The position numbers and the translations under genes are program-made. This document shows, piece by piece, positions 13,101 to 27,035 of a DNA stretch of 64,000 nt. The stretch covers positions 13,155,706-13,219,705 of the forward strand of contig NC_031781.1 in NCBI RefSeq assembly GCF_001522545.3, written 5' to 3'. The notes under the pieces are model-generated. The model had not been told where the DNA came from and ran no database searches. It worked only from the letters and a program-made list of their open reading frames with translations. The stretch comes from Parus major (lineage: Eukaryota; Chordata; Aves; Passeriformes; Paridae). Numbering within the stretch: the first letter of the stretch is position 1; each line of letters begins with the position of its first letter.

Positions 13101-15230
13101 CTCCTGATGCTCCCACGAGTGTCCAGCCAAAGTCCTGCTCTGCAAATCACCACCTTGCTTTGGGACCCCAAGCCCTCTGCTGTCCCCAGCTCCTGCCATT
13201 CAGTCAGGATGTCTTTCAAGCATCAAAGGTTCCCAAGCAATGTGCAGGTCTGCAAATTAAGAGAACCTGAGAACATTCCTATATCACTGCAGAGCGTGGT
13301 CCTCAGCACCAGCCCTGAGAAATAAGGAACGGAAGGACTGAAGCACACGTGTCTACATTTAGAAAATACCATTTCTCCATGTCTTGCACATGTCCTGTGC
13401 CCACAGACCGTGTGAAAGACGTGAACTGTATCTTGAGACCGCAAGAGCAGCCAAGCTTTCCAAGTGGGAATGCTTGGAAAGCTTCTGTGTCATCTGAACA
13501 TCTGAAATAGGTGGCAGGCTCAGAATAACCCATCCTCCAAACACTCCTGTGTGTGAGCTTGGCTTTGGCAGGAAGGTCTGGGGGAGCTGGTGGGACTGCT
13601 CAGGTGTGCAGGGTAAGCCCTGAGCCTTCTGCAGGATCAATATCTAAAGAACATTCATTTTAAACAGCATTTGTCCTTAGCATTTCAGTGTCTGTTTCCA
13701 AACGGTAATTTAGAAACAGGGAAAAAGAAAAATCCAAGCCCCTTAAACTTTTCCCTGGAAGTGACTGTTTCTGTACTGTGGGTCTGCTCTAGGTTAGTGG
13801 AGTCATTTACAGGATCTGCAAAATTTCAGTTGTTTTTCTAGTTTGACTGCTCAAATTGCTTGAACACAGAGTGATACATTGGAACATTAGGAGAAGAATC
13901 TTTATGATACAGCACAACTGCCTTCTCATTAATCTTTTTTAAAGCTGATGTATTTTATTTAAAAGCTAAGAAGTATAGATATGGATTCTACCAAAGATAC
14001 ATGCTACTAATTCTCAGCAAAACAAAACCAACTTAATTTTAAAAAAAATGTAGTTGTCTTGAAGATTTAGCAGTCTTTCTCAAATTCATGTCTTTTGACA
14101 TCAGATCTTTTTGCTCCGAAGTTTATGTTCAAATGGTGCCAGTGAATTTTTGTATGAAGGGAAAATGCCTATTTGTTAATCTACTGCATTGCTTTTCTTC
14201 TTTTTCTTTTTCTTTTTTTTTTTTTTTTCAGATGTAATTCACTGTTACCCCTTTGCTCTTCTTCTCCTTGTTGCCATTCTAACAATGTGAATTACACAGG
14301 CTTCACTTATCACAGGAGAAGGAATGCAAAAATAAGGAGAGAGGAACTGTAATAAAGAGATTTGGCCTCTACTTTGTCTTAGCTGTTAAACTGTTTTTAG
14401 TGTTTTTGTTAACTATTTGCAAAGGGAAGCATTTTCTACAGAGGATAATTAATTTCAAGAAAAATGTCTTGAGTTTTAAGAATAAACGTCTCCAAAAGAG
14501 GAGATAGTCAATTTTATACAATGTCACAACTCTCCAACATTTGGGGTAGTGACTTTTTTGTTTTGTTAGAACACTTGAGACTAGCAAGCAGCCATTGTTT
14601 CTAAAGACCGAAGCATTCATGTGTACTCCTACTTTCTTTTCCTTCATTTTTAAAATAGCAAAGTCATTAAAACTGTAAATATTTTGTTGCTTAGATAAGC
14701 ATCTTCTGGGAACTTTGTATCTATGGTATATAATCATAGAATTTTATATTTTCATATAAAGCTAATTTTTTTCTAGTTTCACCTCCTTCCTAGTTCTGTG
14801 GTGGTTATGTGAATACAAACCTTCTGTGTTTCAAGGTAGTGAGATGCCATCATCACACTCCAAAAAGGATTTTCACACATGTCATTTCTTTGGGGCAGTG
14901 ATTGTGAAAGTTGGATTTATTTTTTTTTTTTGGATTCCATTGTCAGTGTGTGCAACAGGATTTAGACTTAGCCAGTCACTAGATACGTTTGTCTCATTGA
15001 TCCATTCAGAAGAAAAATAAAAATGTGGTGTTTGGTTTGGGGAAAGGGTGGGAGGGAGTATTTTGAGGGAGACTTTTGTTCATTTTTCGTTTTTGTTTGG
15101 GGGTTTTTTGTAACTTGAAGAACCTTCTTTTTGTTATGTTAAACTATATCAAATCATTCTATTATAGTGTTATTTAATATGTAAATTGTATTGCTATACA
15201 TAAAATAAAGTATGGTTTTTGATGTATTTA
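10193..15230 (+). other. PTPRG: PTPRG 3' UTR (about 5 kb)
   Basis: AT-rich sequence follows the stop without any open frame that I find convincing. Candidate poly(A) signals AATAAA occur at 12159, 14351, 15016 and 15204. The last is followed by T/G-rich sequence (tatggtttttgatg) suited to a downstream element, so I place the distal end near 15230. Earlier signals could give shorter isoforms. The boundary is inferred, not seen in transcript data. Confidence 0.6.
15204..15209 (+). terminator. PTPRG: Candidate distal PTPRG poly(A) signal AATAAA
   Basis: A canonical hexamer is followed within 25 nt by a GU/U-rich stretch. It is the last hexamer of the tail before sequence character changes. Confidence 0.5.
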
Positions 15231-18200
15231 CAGACTTCTTACTTATTTGCATTGGGTACACATAAGGAACAGATGCAGGAGTCAGTATTTCATTGTCCCA
15301 GGCGTGCAGGAAGAATGATGAGATCCAAGGCCTGCTTTAATTAGATCTCAAATTTCTAAGCAGTACTCAGCTGGGAGCTGCCAGTGACAGTGGAGTTCAC
15401 TGTTCCCTTCTTAATTGTCTCCACCTATTAGGGAGCTGCCAGTAAATAACCCCATCCCTTTCCACCAATGCTCCTCTCCAGACAATTGTGACCAGCAAAA
15501 TCTCTTTTGGAAGGGAGACTGTCTCCACTCTGAACAGGACCTCAGATCCTGAACTTTCTTGCCAGGTCCTTTGACGTGCCCTTCCTTCAAACTATTTCTG
15601 GCTTACCAGCCTGGAGGAGCAAGGGCTTCCACCAAGCCACCATCACCCGATTTACTGTGACGAATGGCACTGCTCACTAACCCCAGCACCGTGACAGGAA
15701 AAGCAGAAGTACCCATTCCCATCTCAGACAGACTGGGGGGGTACAAATGTTCCAAATAGTATTAGTAGTCACACCTCCTTGCTGCCCTAGCCAGGAGCTG
15801 ACACTGAGCTGGGCACACGTGATGCTCTCCGTGTTTCGCAATAAAACCTCAGCAGCTCCACACACCACTTCCCATTCTGGTTCTGTGCTCGGGGCTGTGT
15901 TACCTATTTTGTTGTTCTTAGGGGGAAGCCACTCAGGTTTGTGGACAGATTTTTGTTGCAATCTGCTGCTGGCACGGCAGCTGCCCAGGCTGGCAGTGCC
16001 TTCAGAAAAGTGGCAGCACTCAGCCTCCGGAGCAGCACCTGCACAGGGACAGAAAGATCAATAATTCAAACCACTCGTTGGTGTAAAATTGCTGATTAAA
16101 ATCAATACACTGCATCTGCTGCCTTCTGTGCTGCTGCATTCTCACCTGTAAGGTCTGTGTTCCAGTTGACTGGGGGGAAGAAAGAGGGAGCCTGGAACAC
16201 TGGTGGGACACTGCACAACAGTCTGATGACCCTTGCCAAGCCCCCCACACCTCGTAGGGTGCTCTCTCCAGCCCCTGCTCTGGGGTGCTGCCTCGTGTTG
16301 CACCCCAGAAGCAGCTCAACACCATCTCAGCTGCAGGTTCTGCTGCCTCACGGATGAGCAGCAGGGACCCCAGCCTGCCTCACCTGCTCTAGAGGATGCT
16401 CCAGCACCTCCAGTGCCCTCTATCACTTTTCCAGGCCAGAAGCAGGAGAAGCAGGCGCCCAGGGAAAGGTTCCTCTGCCCAGCTTGGCTGCTTCACCTCC
16501 ATGGAGAAGATGGCAGCCCTTGCATGCACAGGTAGCTGGGTACATCAAAAATACAGGAAAAGGGTTATGTAAATCCTGCTTGTCTGGGAAGTGCCTGGAG
16601 GATGGCGAGGATGGCAAGCTGGACATGAGCCAGCCCCACCAGCTGCAAGGCAGACACATGCAGGTCTGGCAGGTCTACACTGGCACCAGGTAACTCTGCT
16701 CACACTGGCACCTCCCAGTCTGCTCACAGCAGGGTTAAAACCGTCTCATTTTGGGAAGAGAGAACCACACAAAAAATGTGTAGCCTCACTGAAGACTGAC
16801 AAAAGGAGAGCAGTGGGGATGGTCAGTGAGCAGGAAATCTGAGCAAAGACAGGATGAACTGGGGCATTGCCCAGTGAAATGATGGAGGGAGAGGGCCTGG
16901 AAGAGGCAGGAGCAGAGAGGCTGTGGGGCTTGCCTCCTGGTACTTAAATCACCACTCCTGAAGGAAGAGTATAACTGTTCCTACATCTTTGATAGATACA
17001 ACAAAAAACAGATTTTGACAAGCCATGAGAAAAGTAGGTGTCAGGCAGTGGGAACATGACCTGGGGCAGCCATAGAACAAGAAAAACAGCTCTGTAACAG
17101 CTACAGAAATCAGAGCACCCCAAAGCAGATCCTTAAATGAAAAAACAGCATTTTCACAAGCCAGCAGCACCTCTGAGGTGAGCCCCGAGCTGATGCCAGT
17201 CAGGTCATCAATGCACAAACAGGACAGAGGTGCCTGCACTGCCAAGGTCGTGCAGCATTCACTCCAGGAGGCTCTTGCTCCTCCTGAGAGGAGCAACAGA
17301 GGCAGGAGTGGAGAACAAGAAAAAAGGCAAAGCCTTGGAGAAAGTACTTGGATTCCATACCTGGGAATGCTCAGGGAAGAGGCCTGGCTGAGACCTGTAT
17401 CAAGTGGAAAGATGTAGTAAGTAGTTCATTAATACTTTGGCAACAGAGATATGATTTACCAGCACTTCCCACTACTAACAATATGCTCGAATTAATTGGT
17501 GGTATCAGGAGATCCCAACATTTTCTGTAATAAATAGCTAACAAGTTTAGCCTTTAAGGCTTCCAGAGGCTGCTAGCTGTCATCTTAAGCAGGCACAAAT
17601 AATAGCAGCATTTTTATTAAATGGATTCAAATGCCAGAAGGTTCATTTTCAAGACCTTTTACAACATAAAAATAATTTTGATCAATGGCTTGGTCCCAGT
17701 CCTGTTACTTAGCCACTTGAATCCCCACAAAGTGCTTCCTGCACTGACATGTCATCCCCACCTGTTGGCAGCCACCTTATTGATCACTGGTGATTTCTGT
17801 TCCCCTTTGCTGCCAATCAATGTTTTTTATGTCTTTCTGACTTTGTAATGCTTTAAGAAGCAACACTCACAAAGCAATCTTTCCTGACACTGTGTTCAAT
17901 CAATCTGACAGTCACTGGGCTTGCTTTTCTTTTCTAAAGTTGTTATCTTCCTTATGTCTTGAAATCCTTGTTTAGGAGTCAACGCCTGCTTCATTTGTGT
18001 TTTATGCTATGGTTTTGAATTTTGAAAAGATTCTGCATTTCAGTTCCATGTCTATTATGGGAGCTGTTTCAAATATTTCACATTTCCCTGTCTCTGTGAG
18101 CCACGCTTTCTGCACAGCTCATCATTTCTGTCACTCCCCAGTTCAAACCCTGTTGGTCCTGTGTCCCATATCACAGGATATCCTTGCACTAGATCTAATC

Positions 18201-21200
18201 ATAAATACTTTGTTCCTTTGTCTAAGGAGCTGCTGAAAAAGAGAGTTTTTAGGTCAACATCAGAAAAAAGGCAGAAGGTATGTGTCTTTTGTCTTGAGAG
18301 AAGGCAGTATGGGCTGGAAGCCCAAGGCTCAGTGTAGGGAACATGGCACAGCCCCCCATCATCTGTTCCACTGGGGGTTTATTCTAAAATGATGCCCTGT
18401 CTGCAAGATGAGAGCAGCAGACTCTGACTGCTCAGGCAGGGAATGAGACACTGAGGCAACAGGGGGAACCTCCAAATAAAGCCCAAATAATAAATCTAGT
18501 ACAGACTCTTCAAAAATATTTTCACATCATAATAGAGGAACAGAGGTTTCTCAGCCATGCATCACAAGGACTCCCATAGTCTCCTAACATGAGGTTCTGT
18601 CCATCAGTCTGGAGTTCTGAGATGCTGCAGGTCCCTTCCATGAGAGGGAAGACTGTGATCCTTTCCAGTTCCTTGCTGAGAAGGAAAAGCAAAGGGAAAG
18701 CTGATCAGCTTCATTGCATGATAAAATGAGATCTTTATGCTTCTCTCAACCAATGCATGGGAGGGAAATTATGCTCTCTTAAGGACAGCCCAGCTGTTTT
18801 TCCTATGGGGCTCCTATGGAGTGCACAAGAGGGGTGATGGAATGGAGGTGTCCTGCATGTACTACATAAATGAGCATTTTTCTGTAACAAGGTTCTTATT
18901 GTGTTTCACCAAGGAGAACAGAAAACCATAGAAAAACAATAAATTGAGGCTTTCATTACATGAAGCCTGATAGGACCAGCAGCACAACCCTGCTTCATTT
19001 TCCTAACAGGTTCAAATCATTACTTTCAGTGGTATTGCCTCAGTGTCACAACTGTTGGACAAACTGAGTCTAATCATCAGATGAACATTTTAATTTAAAA
19101 TATCATTTAATGTCATTTAAATTAAATATTATTTCATCATGAATCTGAATACAGTGTGATTGTGACCAAAAGAGGCTGTTGGTTTGGAGCTGTAATATAT
19201 GTAGCTGTATAGAAATGGTGACACAGAATAAAAGGTGACACTTTATTTATACCTTTAGGTATAGAAAGGTTATCACACTTTGCAACTAGAAAGGAATGTC
19301 CTTAGTAATGCTTAATACTAGACTTCAAGCTGAAAAACACCCTTATTGGAGTGGGGTGGAGTAACTCTTAAAGGTTCAGTACCTCAGGTTATGAGAGACT
19401 CTGCCTTTTGAATTTTAGTGCTTTAAATAAGCTTCCTTATAACTTAAATCAAATTTTCTAGATAGCCTCCTACTTTGAGCCCCTTAGACATATGTTATGC
19501 CTTTGCCTGAATGTCTCCCAGTGACCTGTAAATTGATTGCAGCCTGTGAAATGTGCCATAAGTAAGTGTTTGCACCTTTTTTTCCCTCCCCTGTTTTCTG
19601 AAATAAAAAGGATGCAAGTGGCTTGTTTACTCTCAGGCTGTAGGTTCTATATGGACTTCAGAAGCACTATTGACCTCCTAGCAGCATGTTTTAGAAAGAG
19701 GAACTGATTTAAACTAATCTGGTCAGATGAGCAGAGCCCTGTCACAACACAGGATTCTCTATTTGTCAAAATTCTCCTCCAGTTTCTCCTGATCAGCCAG
19801 GGCTCAGCACCTTCCAGTCCCAGTGAAGATCAATGACTGGTCTTTGATTCATCAGCATTAATAGTTTCTGAAACACCTTGTTGTGCCGGTATCCACCACA
19901 AAGATAAGGTATGTAACTTACAAAAAAAGATATTAAGCTGGAATTTTGTCACATAAAAGATAAGACAGAAAGAAATAGAACAAGCACCAAAACAACAAAA
20001 AAGAATATGGTAATTTAATATAAATTACATAAAGTTGCTCAAATTACACCAAAGTTCTTAAATAAGGAATACTAGTACACCCCCACTTTTTATGCCATTA
20101 TTTCTTTCTGGTTTTATGCCCCTGTCAATGCATGTAGTTGGGCAAAAAAACAGTGCACAAGACAATAAAGCCAATTCTGCAAACAGCCACAAAGTCACAG
20201 ACCCATGGCACAAAATGCTGACCCAGTCCAGTGCCTTCCTGGTGGTTTCCAGTTTGTTCACAGAATTGTTCTGGGGCAGCTGCATCCACATAGACTTCAA
20301 GCCAGATCAGGAGAGTCCATTCTGTCACAAATGGCTCAGAACCCACCTTTGAGCAGGTGTTTGTTATTTCCAGGTATTTAATGACAGCCTCAGCAATGAA
20401 CAGCTCTGAGCAGGGCTGGTGTCTTCTAAGCACACAGCTACCCTCGCCCAGATTTTCTGCTTGAATTATGTCTCACCCTCTTTTCTTCCTCAGATTATAC
20501 AATGGTCCCTACCCAAAACAGAGAGTAAAGTCCCATTATGTCATTTCCTTCTAAGTAAGTCCAAAAAGCATGTCCCAAAAAGGTAATACTAACTTTGGAT
20601 TCTTTGCCTTTTGGAGCTCTTATCCCACATTTTGCCTGCACTTCAAATTTTATTGATTTTCCTGTGCCACCTCTCAGCATCCTTCCTAGGCAGCATGATG
20701 CATTAACTTCCCATATAATGAATTTTCCCATTTGGTTCTGTACTCTGAAATACACTCACTTCTAAATGAGATTTCAACACTCTGCATTGCTGATTTCCAG
20801 CTGTGTGCCATAGCCCTCGTTTTTCATAGGCTGGGAACACCAAAAGAGCCCTCAAGACCCAGAGGTTGCTTTTAACACAATCAGGGCTGTACTGGGGGGA
20901 GGAGAGCTTTTATATTTTTATACTAGTTCTAACAATGAAGTTATTAAAGCTATTTTCCACCCTGCAAGAAAGCTACCTGATGATGATATTGTCCCTGCCT
21001 TTTAAACTAATTTTATTTTAGTAGGGTACATTTGTAGGCATCATAATCCTATTGGTGCATGTTATTCCCACTTAATGACTGAAAAGGCTATTGTCTGGGG
21101 AATGGGTTCATTCTGGGTTTTGTGGCTTTGGGGATTTCTCTGTTTAATTTTATCTACTGCTATAATATCAGAAGATAAGCCAATTAATTCACTAAAATCC

Positions 21201-23664
21201 TTCCTATCCACTGCTTTGTTGACTTCAGTTTCCTGAGAAGGATACAAGGTACTTTTGCAAAGCAACATGGAGAAAGACCTACAGTTACTCCAGGTAGGAT
21301 GCATCCACACAATTAAGGGTCTGTCCCTGCCATGGTACAGAGCAGGAAGTATGTTTATAGTTCAGCTTCTCAAAGGACATGAATAAATATATATATAATT
21401 TCTATAGCCAGGTCTTCCATGCTGGATTTGGAAAATTGTGTCACTAAATCCTCTTCCCCTCTAGAGTGGCACCCTGCAGTACTGGGAACATCACAGTCTT
21501 CTCGAGCTGAATGGCAGCAGACCTCCAAATAAAGGATCCCCAGATCTTTTATTTTCACTCTTAACTACTTACTGGATCTTAAAAAATTCTTTTCACCTGG
21601 TGCAAAGCAGGACAGGGATTGGTTTCACAATATGTCATTGCACCTATTACAGCTCACATTATAGCCTAAAAGCACTATTTTGAGTCCCAGACTTGAGGCA
21701 TTTTAGAAAGTAACAAGATTAATGAGAGTGGAATTTTAGCCTTCCTGCAATCAGGATATTTGTGTTAAGAACACAAACTTTAAAGTCTTTTTCAGACACC
21801 TACATGAACATGAGATCCAAGGAGGGTACGAGGTCCTTAGTGACCAGGCCAGCACAGGAGGACATTGTCCCCCTTAGATGTCCAGCTCTGTACCTACAGC
21901 TGGGGGATGCCCCTTGATTGGAATAGCTGCTGCCAGGGCTGACTGCAGAGGACATCACATCACTCAGCTGGCTTTCACAGCTGTTCCATGCTCTGTGGTA
22001 CCAAATCATTTCTCCCTGAAACCATCATTGCCTCTGCCCAGTTCAAAACCTGGACTTCCCAATAATACAGCAGCAGAGGATAAATACATCACCCTCTCCT
22101 CACAGTGAGTTCTAGCATACATATTTCCTACTCACAGAAGGATCTTGGCGGGTATAAGCAAGTGCTTAAAGACAAAAAAGTGTTGGAAAAGGGATCTCAT
22201 TATATGTATACCCATTATGGCCATGTTTTGTATTAAACTTCCTTTTATATTTAATAGGAATTAATAGATATTTTCAGAAATAGGTCTCAAATGTTATAGG
22301 CAATTGCAGAGTTCAGCAGGTTGATTATTACTGCAATAGAGCATTATCTGCTGATGAGCTTGTAACCCAGGTTATCCTTATCTGCTAGATGTTCACATTG
22401 TCTATTAATAATTTACAAAATAACCTCATGGGTTAGTACCAATTGCTGTAGTACCAACTGCAACAGATTACCACAAAAACAGGCAGGACTCAGGCACTAA
22501 AAAGTTTCTCTGTGCAGCTAATCCTGGCTTCATTATGTGTTCCTCATTGGATTTTATCTTATGCTCTTGATACTATGGAGAGCTCTGCTTCTTCCAAGGG
22601 CGTGGTTATCCATAATCTGTGGGCTGCATTTCCCACATGGCAATTGATGCCTGCAGCAGAAGCAGAGCTCCTGCCATGGTGTTGGTACAGACAGGTTTAG
22701 GAACAGGACCAAAAGTTCACTAACAATCCTCAGAGTGAGCAGAGCTCTAGACAGGCTTGTGGGTCTGAGTGCACAGTGAGGCCACAGCAGTGCCCATCCC
22801 TGGGTTGTTGCCCTCAGTCTTCCCTTCACAGGAGACCTGTCTAGTGTCTGAGGACACAGTTTCACCAGTGCACTGAACTGTGCTTCCCTTCTGGGCCATG
22901 CTCTTCATAAATTCATTTCACTAAGGTGGTCACAACACAAAGTACTAAACCTACAAGCAGAAGCAGTTGCTGTAAAATGGATGAAGAGATTCCCAAAGGA
23001 CAGGGAGTGGTTCTTTTCCTGATTTGTGTGTACAAAAGAGGGAAAAGCTTAGAGGAAAAAAAAGTGGTATATGCTCAAGTCTTCAATTTTTCATAACAGT
23101 CACTTTCCAGTGCTATCTAAATAGCAAGTCAACCTCTTTGTTTACAGAATCCTCTGCACTTAAATGTTTTCTGCCAGTCCACCCTCACAAAGTGGCATGA
23201 GAACACTGACAGCCACAAGAGCTCAGCTGCAGGATCTGGCTTTGTGAAAATGAATAGCTAAGCTGGAAAGAGTAGGTTCTTCACAAAAAGAGTAGTACAG
23301 TCATCCACAGTGCACACATGCTTGTTAAAATCCACTGCTCTGAACACATGACAGCACACCTTTCCTTGGAGCCCCTTTGGGCAAGAGACACTCTCAGGAA
23401 ATCCAGGAAGAGCAGCTGGTCTGGGCAGACTCTCAAGGCAAAAATCTGGGCTTTACTGAAGCCATGGGCAAAGTTCATTTTGTCTTCAGCAGAGCCAAGA
23501 CTTTTCTGTCACCTTATCACTACATTTCTTGGCTTTCAACATTACTGCATATTTTTTCTGAGTAATTTTAGGCAAACCTATTTCAGTCTTCTGACAAAGA
23601 TACTCAAGATGAATTGTAATTATTCTGTTGTAGTAGTATCCTGGGACCTTGGCTGTGGAGCCAC

Positions 23665-23695
23665 GTGCATCCACAGCAACAGTGTGTGGATGCAC
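23665..23695. repeat. Perfect 11-bp inverted repeat (hairpin)
   Basis: GTGCATCCACA at 23665-23675 is the exact reverse complement of TGTGGATGCAC at 23685-23695, with a 9-nt loop. An AATAAA begins immediately after at 23696. Confidence 0.9.
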
Positions 23696-24374
23696 AATAA
23701 AGTGACAGGTTGGGTCTTCATTTATGTGTGGTGCTCTTCACCTTATCCTCAGACACTGACATGAAAGATTTTAAACTGAGAAGTAAACACAAAGATGTGA
23801 TAGAATCTCTGGTTCAGGATGTGACTGGTCTACAGACTGCCAAAGGCTGGTAGGGATTGATGTCTGCTGCTCTTTGTCACCTTCCCTGGGTATCCTCTAT
23901 TGTCCCTTTTTAAAAACAGTACACAGTCTGAATTTTCCTATACTCTTAGTAATAGCGATTTTTCAGCCTGTGTTATGTTGGGAAAATCTGTCTGGTGTAG
24001 TGGCAAACAGATCACAGTCCTGCACCCTGACAGCAAATGGATGGTTCTTTCTAAAGAACTCCAGTGAGGTTGCCTTGTTTTTCCATAAATGGGGCTTTGC
24101 AGAACATTTTTACAGTTCACACTGAATGATGCCATTTCTAACTTAGTGTTTCCACCGAGATTAATCTGATTTTCTACATATATTTTGGCCCATAAAGTAG
24201 CCAATAATCCAACTGCCTTTTAAAAATCTTAATGTAAACTATTTTCCCAAGCCACATGTACAATAAATCTCAGTCTTGTAGGCTGTGAGATCTTTCACTG
24301 TCTCTCTTCCTCCTCATCTCCATACCATGCTGAGTCATTTTCTAAAAGTAATCCAGTTGCTTTTCTACCAGCAA

Positions 24375-24406
24375 TGAATGAAATCTAAAGTGAATGAAAT
24401 CTAAAC
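24375..24406 (+). repeat. 16-bp tandem duplication
   Basis: The segment TGAATGAAATCTAAAG is followed directly by the same sequence, differing only in its last base. Confidence 0.85.
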
Positions 24407-26668
24407 ATAGACTATGCCAGGTAGATGATGAGAAGGAAGACATACGTAATCATAACTTTCCAGCCTTGCCAGAGTTGTATTGCCTTATAATCCTGCACAC
24501 ATATGCAATGAGACCACACAAAGAAAGAAAAACTCTCAGTAAACTATAAGGGAAAAGAAAAATTCCCTTTTCCTTAGATTTCCTTTCCACTCCATTCTAA
24601 ACACAAACAATTAAGTGGAAATGATCCTCTACTGGAAGAGATTATCTTGTGGTGATGTACTTTGCTACCTTCAGCATACTTTGTGGGATTTAGCCATGGA
24701 TCCCAGTCGTGCTTTCATGATCTTTCCTGCAAGTAACAGTCACATTTTCTCACACATGAACAGACATTAATACCATTTCTATACTTGCTTATGTGTCTTT
24801 TAGTACAGAGACAGTAGTCCCTCCTCAGAGTCTGTAACAATCTAAGACAATTCCAGGTATATAAAACTTACACACCATGTTTTTCAAATATAACTGAGAA
24901 AGCATAATTTTAATCAGCCCTGTTTGATTATTCCAGTTGGCACAATGTGTAAAAAGGTATCACAAATTATTTTGAGAGATTACCCAATTACAGAGAGACA
25001 TTTCCAGAGAGGAAATTTGGAGCATCTCAGTAATGGCTTGATTAATACACCAGTCATATTTTAGCAACAGATCATTTGATTGCTTATATGAACTGGTTTC
25101 GTTCCACTTGCTTTAAATACAGTAAAATACTAAGTAGACATGCAGCTCTATAAAAAAACAGAACCAAGGATCCTGGTTTCCTATACATTTGAATTGGTAG
25201 GAAAAAAACCTACATGAACCATCTGACATCTTACAAATTTTAAGCTCTCCTTACTACTTTTTTTCTCTGAGTAGCCATTTATCTTCAAAAAAACTTTTAG
25301 AACTTTGATGTCTTTGGAACTAGTAAACTATTTAACTTGGTGTTAAATTTATCTGCAATTCATCAGCTTCAAAATTTACTGAAAATAGAGAAATGTGCAT
25401 GCACATGTGCACAGCTACATATACTCACACACACTGAGTATAAACACATAGGCTGTATTTAAATAGAAAATCATTCCCATTAAGAAACTGATATAAACGG
25501 CTGTAACTCTACAGCTTTTGCCCAACATGCCCATTTTCAGAAACTAAACTGCCAACCATCAGCTGATACCATTCTTTGATAAGTTTTAATGAAGAAAATA
25601 AATGGTACTCCCTAAGGAAAGTAATTTTCTTGTTCCTTGGAATGTATTTTTTTCTTATGTCTCTTACTGCGTCATCTTTCCAACGAAAGCCTCTTTTACT
25701 ACATTACTGCTAAACTGAAACATAAATGACAGAAAAGCAAGCACTGACCCTTTTCACATCAATGGCAGCACTGACATTTTTACCTAGCTATTCAAAGCCT
25801 GGACTCCACAGTGCTGTCCATAACTCTTATCATAAATAGAGTCTGGTTCAGTAAGGCCAAAGATAGTCAACTGTGCAGGAAAATCTGAGAATTCTGTTAG
25901 AACTTGCTGTTATTTAAATATTTTAAACTGACAGCATTTGAAAACCAACTTGAAAGCTAAAATTTAAATTCACCTGCCTTTCTGTGCCTTAGGCTATGAA
26001 ATAAGTTCAGACAAACAGCCAAGCACAAATAATGTCATGTAGGACTTTGTAATGTAAAGCTCATAGTGAGATCACAGCAAAAGGAAGGTTACATTAGGAA
26101 GCCTATGCATACAGGAAGATCTTCACAACACAGACATGCTGTTTTCAAAACATTCTCCTCCCAATGCCTGAATGAAGTAGCAATGCCCTGCACACCTACA
26201 TAGCACTGGTGTCAACAAAAGCAGCCTGGCTTGGCAGGCAGAGCCAGGCCAGCTGCACAAGCTGTGCATTGTGTGGTTTCTTACAGGTTTTCCCTCTGCA
26301 ATCCTATCCATAGCCAGAGGCACAGAGCAGCAGGTGACTCGGAGTTTTAATTTCCAAGTTTTTCTCTCAATGATGACCAGCAGCTGATAACAATATTGAC
26401 ACTGGTGGTGGGATTCTGGTGTTTCACCAACGCAGCTCAACTGAACAGGTCTGCTATGAAAAACTTGCCATTGGAAAGGCTCTGCAAGCCAGGCTTCCCT
26501 CTGAAGGTCACCAGAAAGCCACAGCTCAGACTCCCAGTCACAGATGGGTGAAAATCCATGTTAAAATGACCCCATTCTCCCTCCCTTTCTATTCTTTCTA
26601 GAAGTTCACCTGTCTGATTCTTAAGCTCCCCTAAAACTTCTCTGCTCAACAGAAGGTTTATTCATTAC

Positions 26669-27035
26669 AGAATCATAGAGTGATCTGGGTTGGAAGGGAC
26701 CTCAAAGGTCATCTAGTTCCACCCTTCTGGCCATGGGCAGGAACACAAATAGATTACACCCATTTTTTCTTCTCATAGCACTATAATTTTGTTTAAAAAG
26801 ATCTTTTTCACTAATACTAATTTTATTGTTCTGTTGTTTATAGAAAACAATCAGATACTCTTCCTGATTCTGTTTTGATAAATCAGCCAAATATTTTAAT
26901 CTTTTTTCACAAAACAAGTTTCCTTCACTCTCTTGATCATCCTGAAAGCTTCTTCTACACTTCTTCATTTCTCTGGAACTCAGGTGACCAGAAACACACC
27001 AGAACCATCACAGCTGGTCAAATAAGTAGAATGAC
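26669..27035 (-). mobile_element. CR1-type LINE 3'-end fragment, degenerate
   Basis: The stretch from 26669, with aatcatagagtgatctgg, then gttggaagggacctcaaagg and catctagttccaccc, and ending ccatgggcagg, is the reverse complement of the well-known avian CR1 3' terminus. It therefore sits on the - strand. Weaker resemblance continues to about 27035: ctcttgatcatcctgaaagc, then a stretch like the CR1 segment 'ggtgaccagaa...cacagtactc', then agtagaatgaccc. Only the 3' UTR end of the element is recognisable. I see no intact reverse transcriptase frame, so it is a 5'-truncated dead copy. The right boundary is approximate. Confidence 0.75.
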
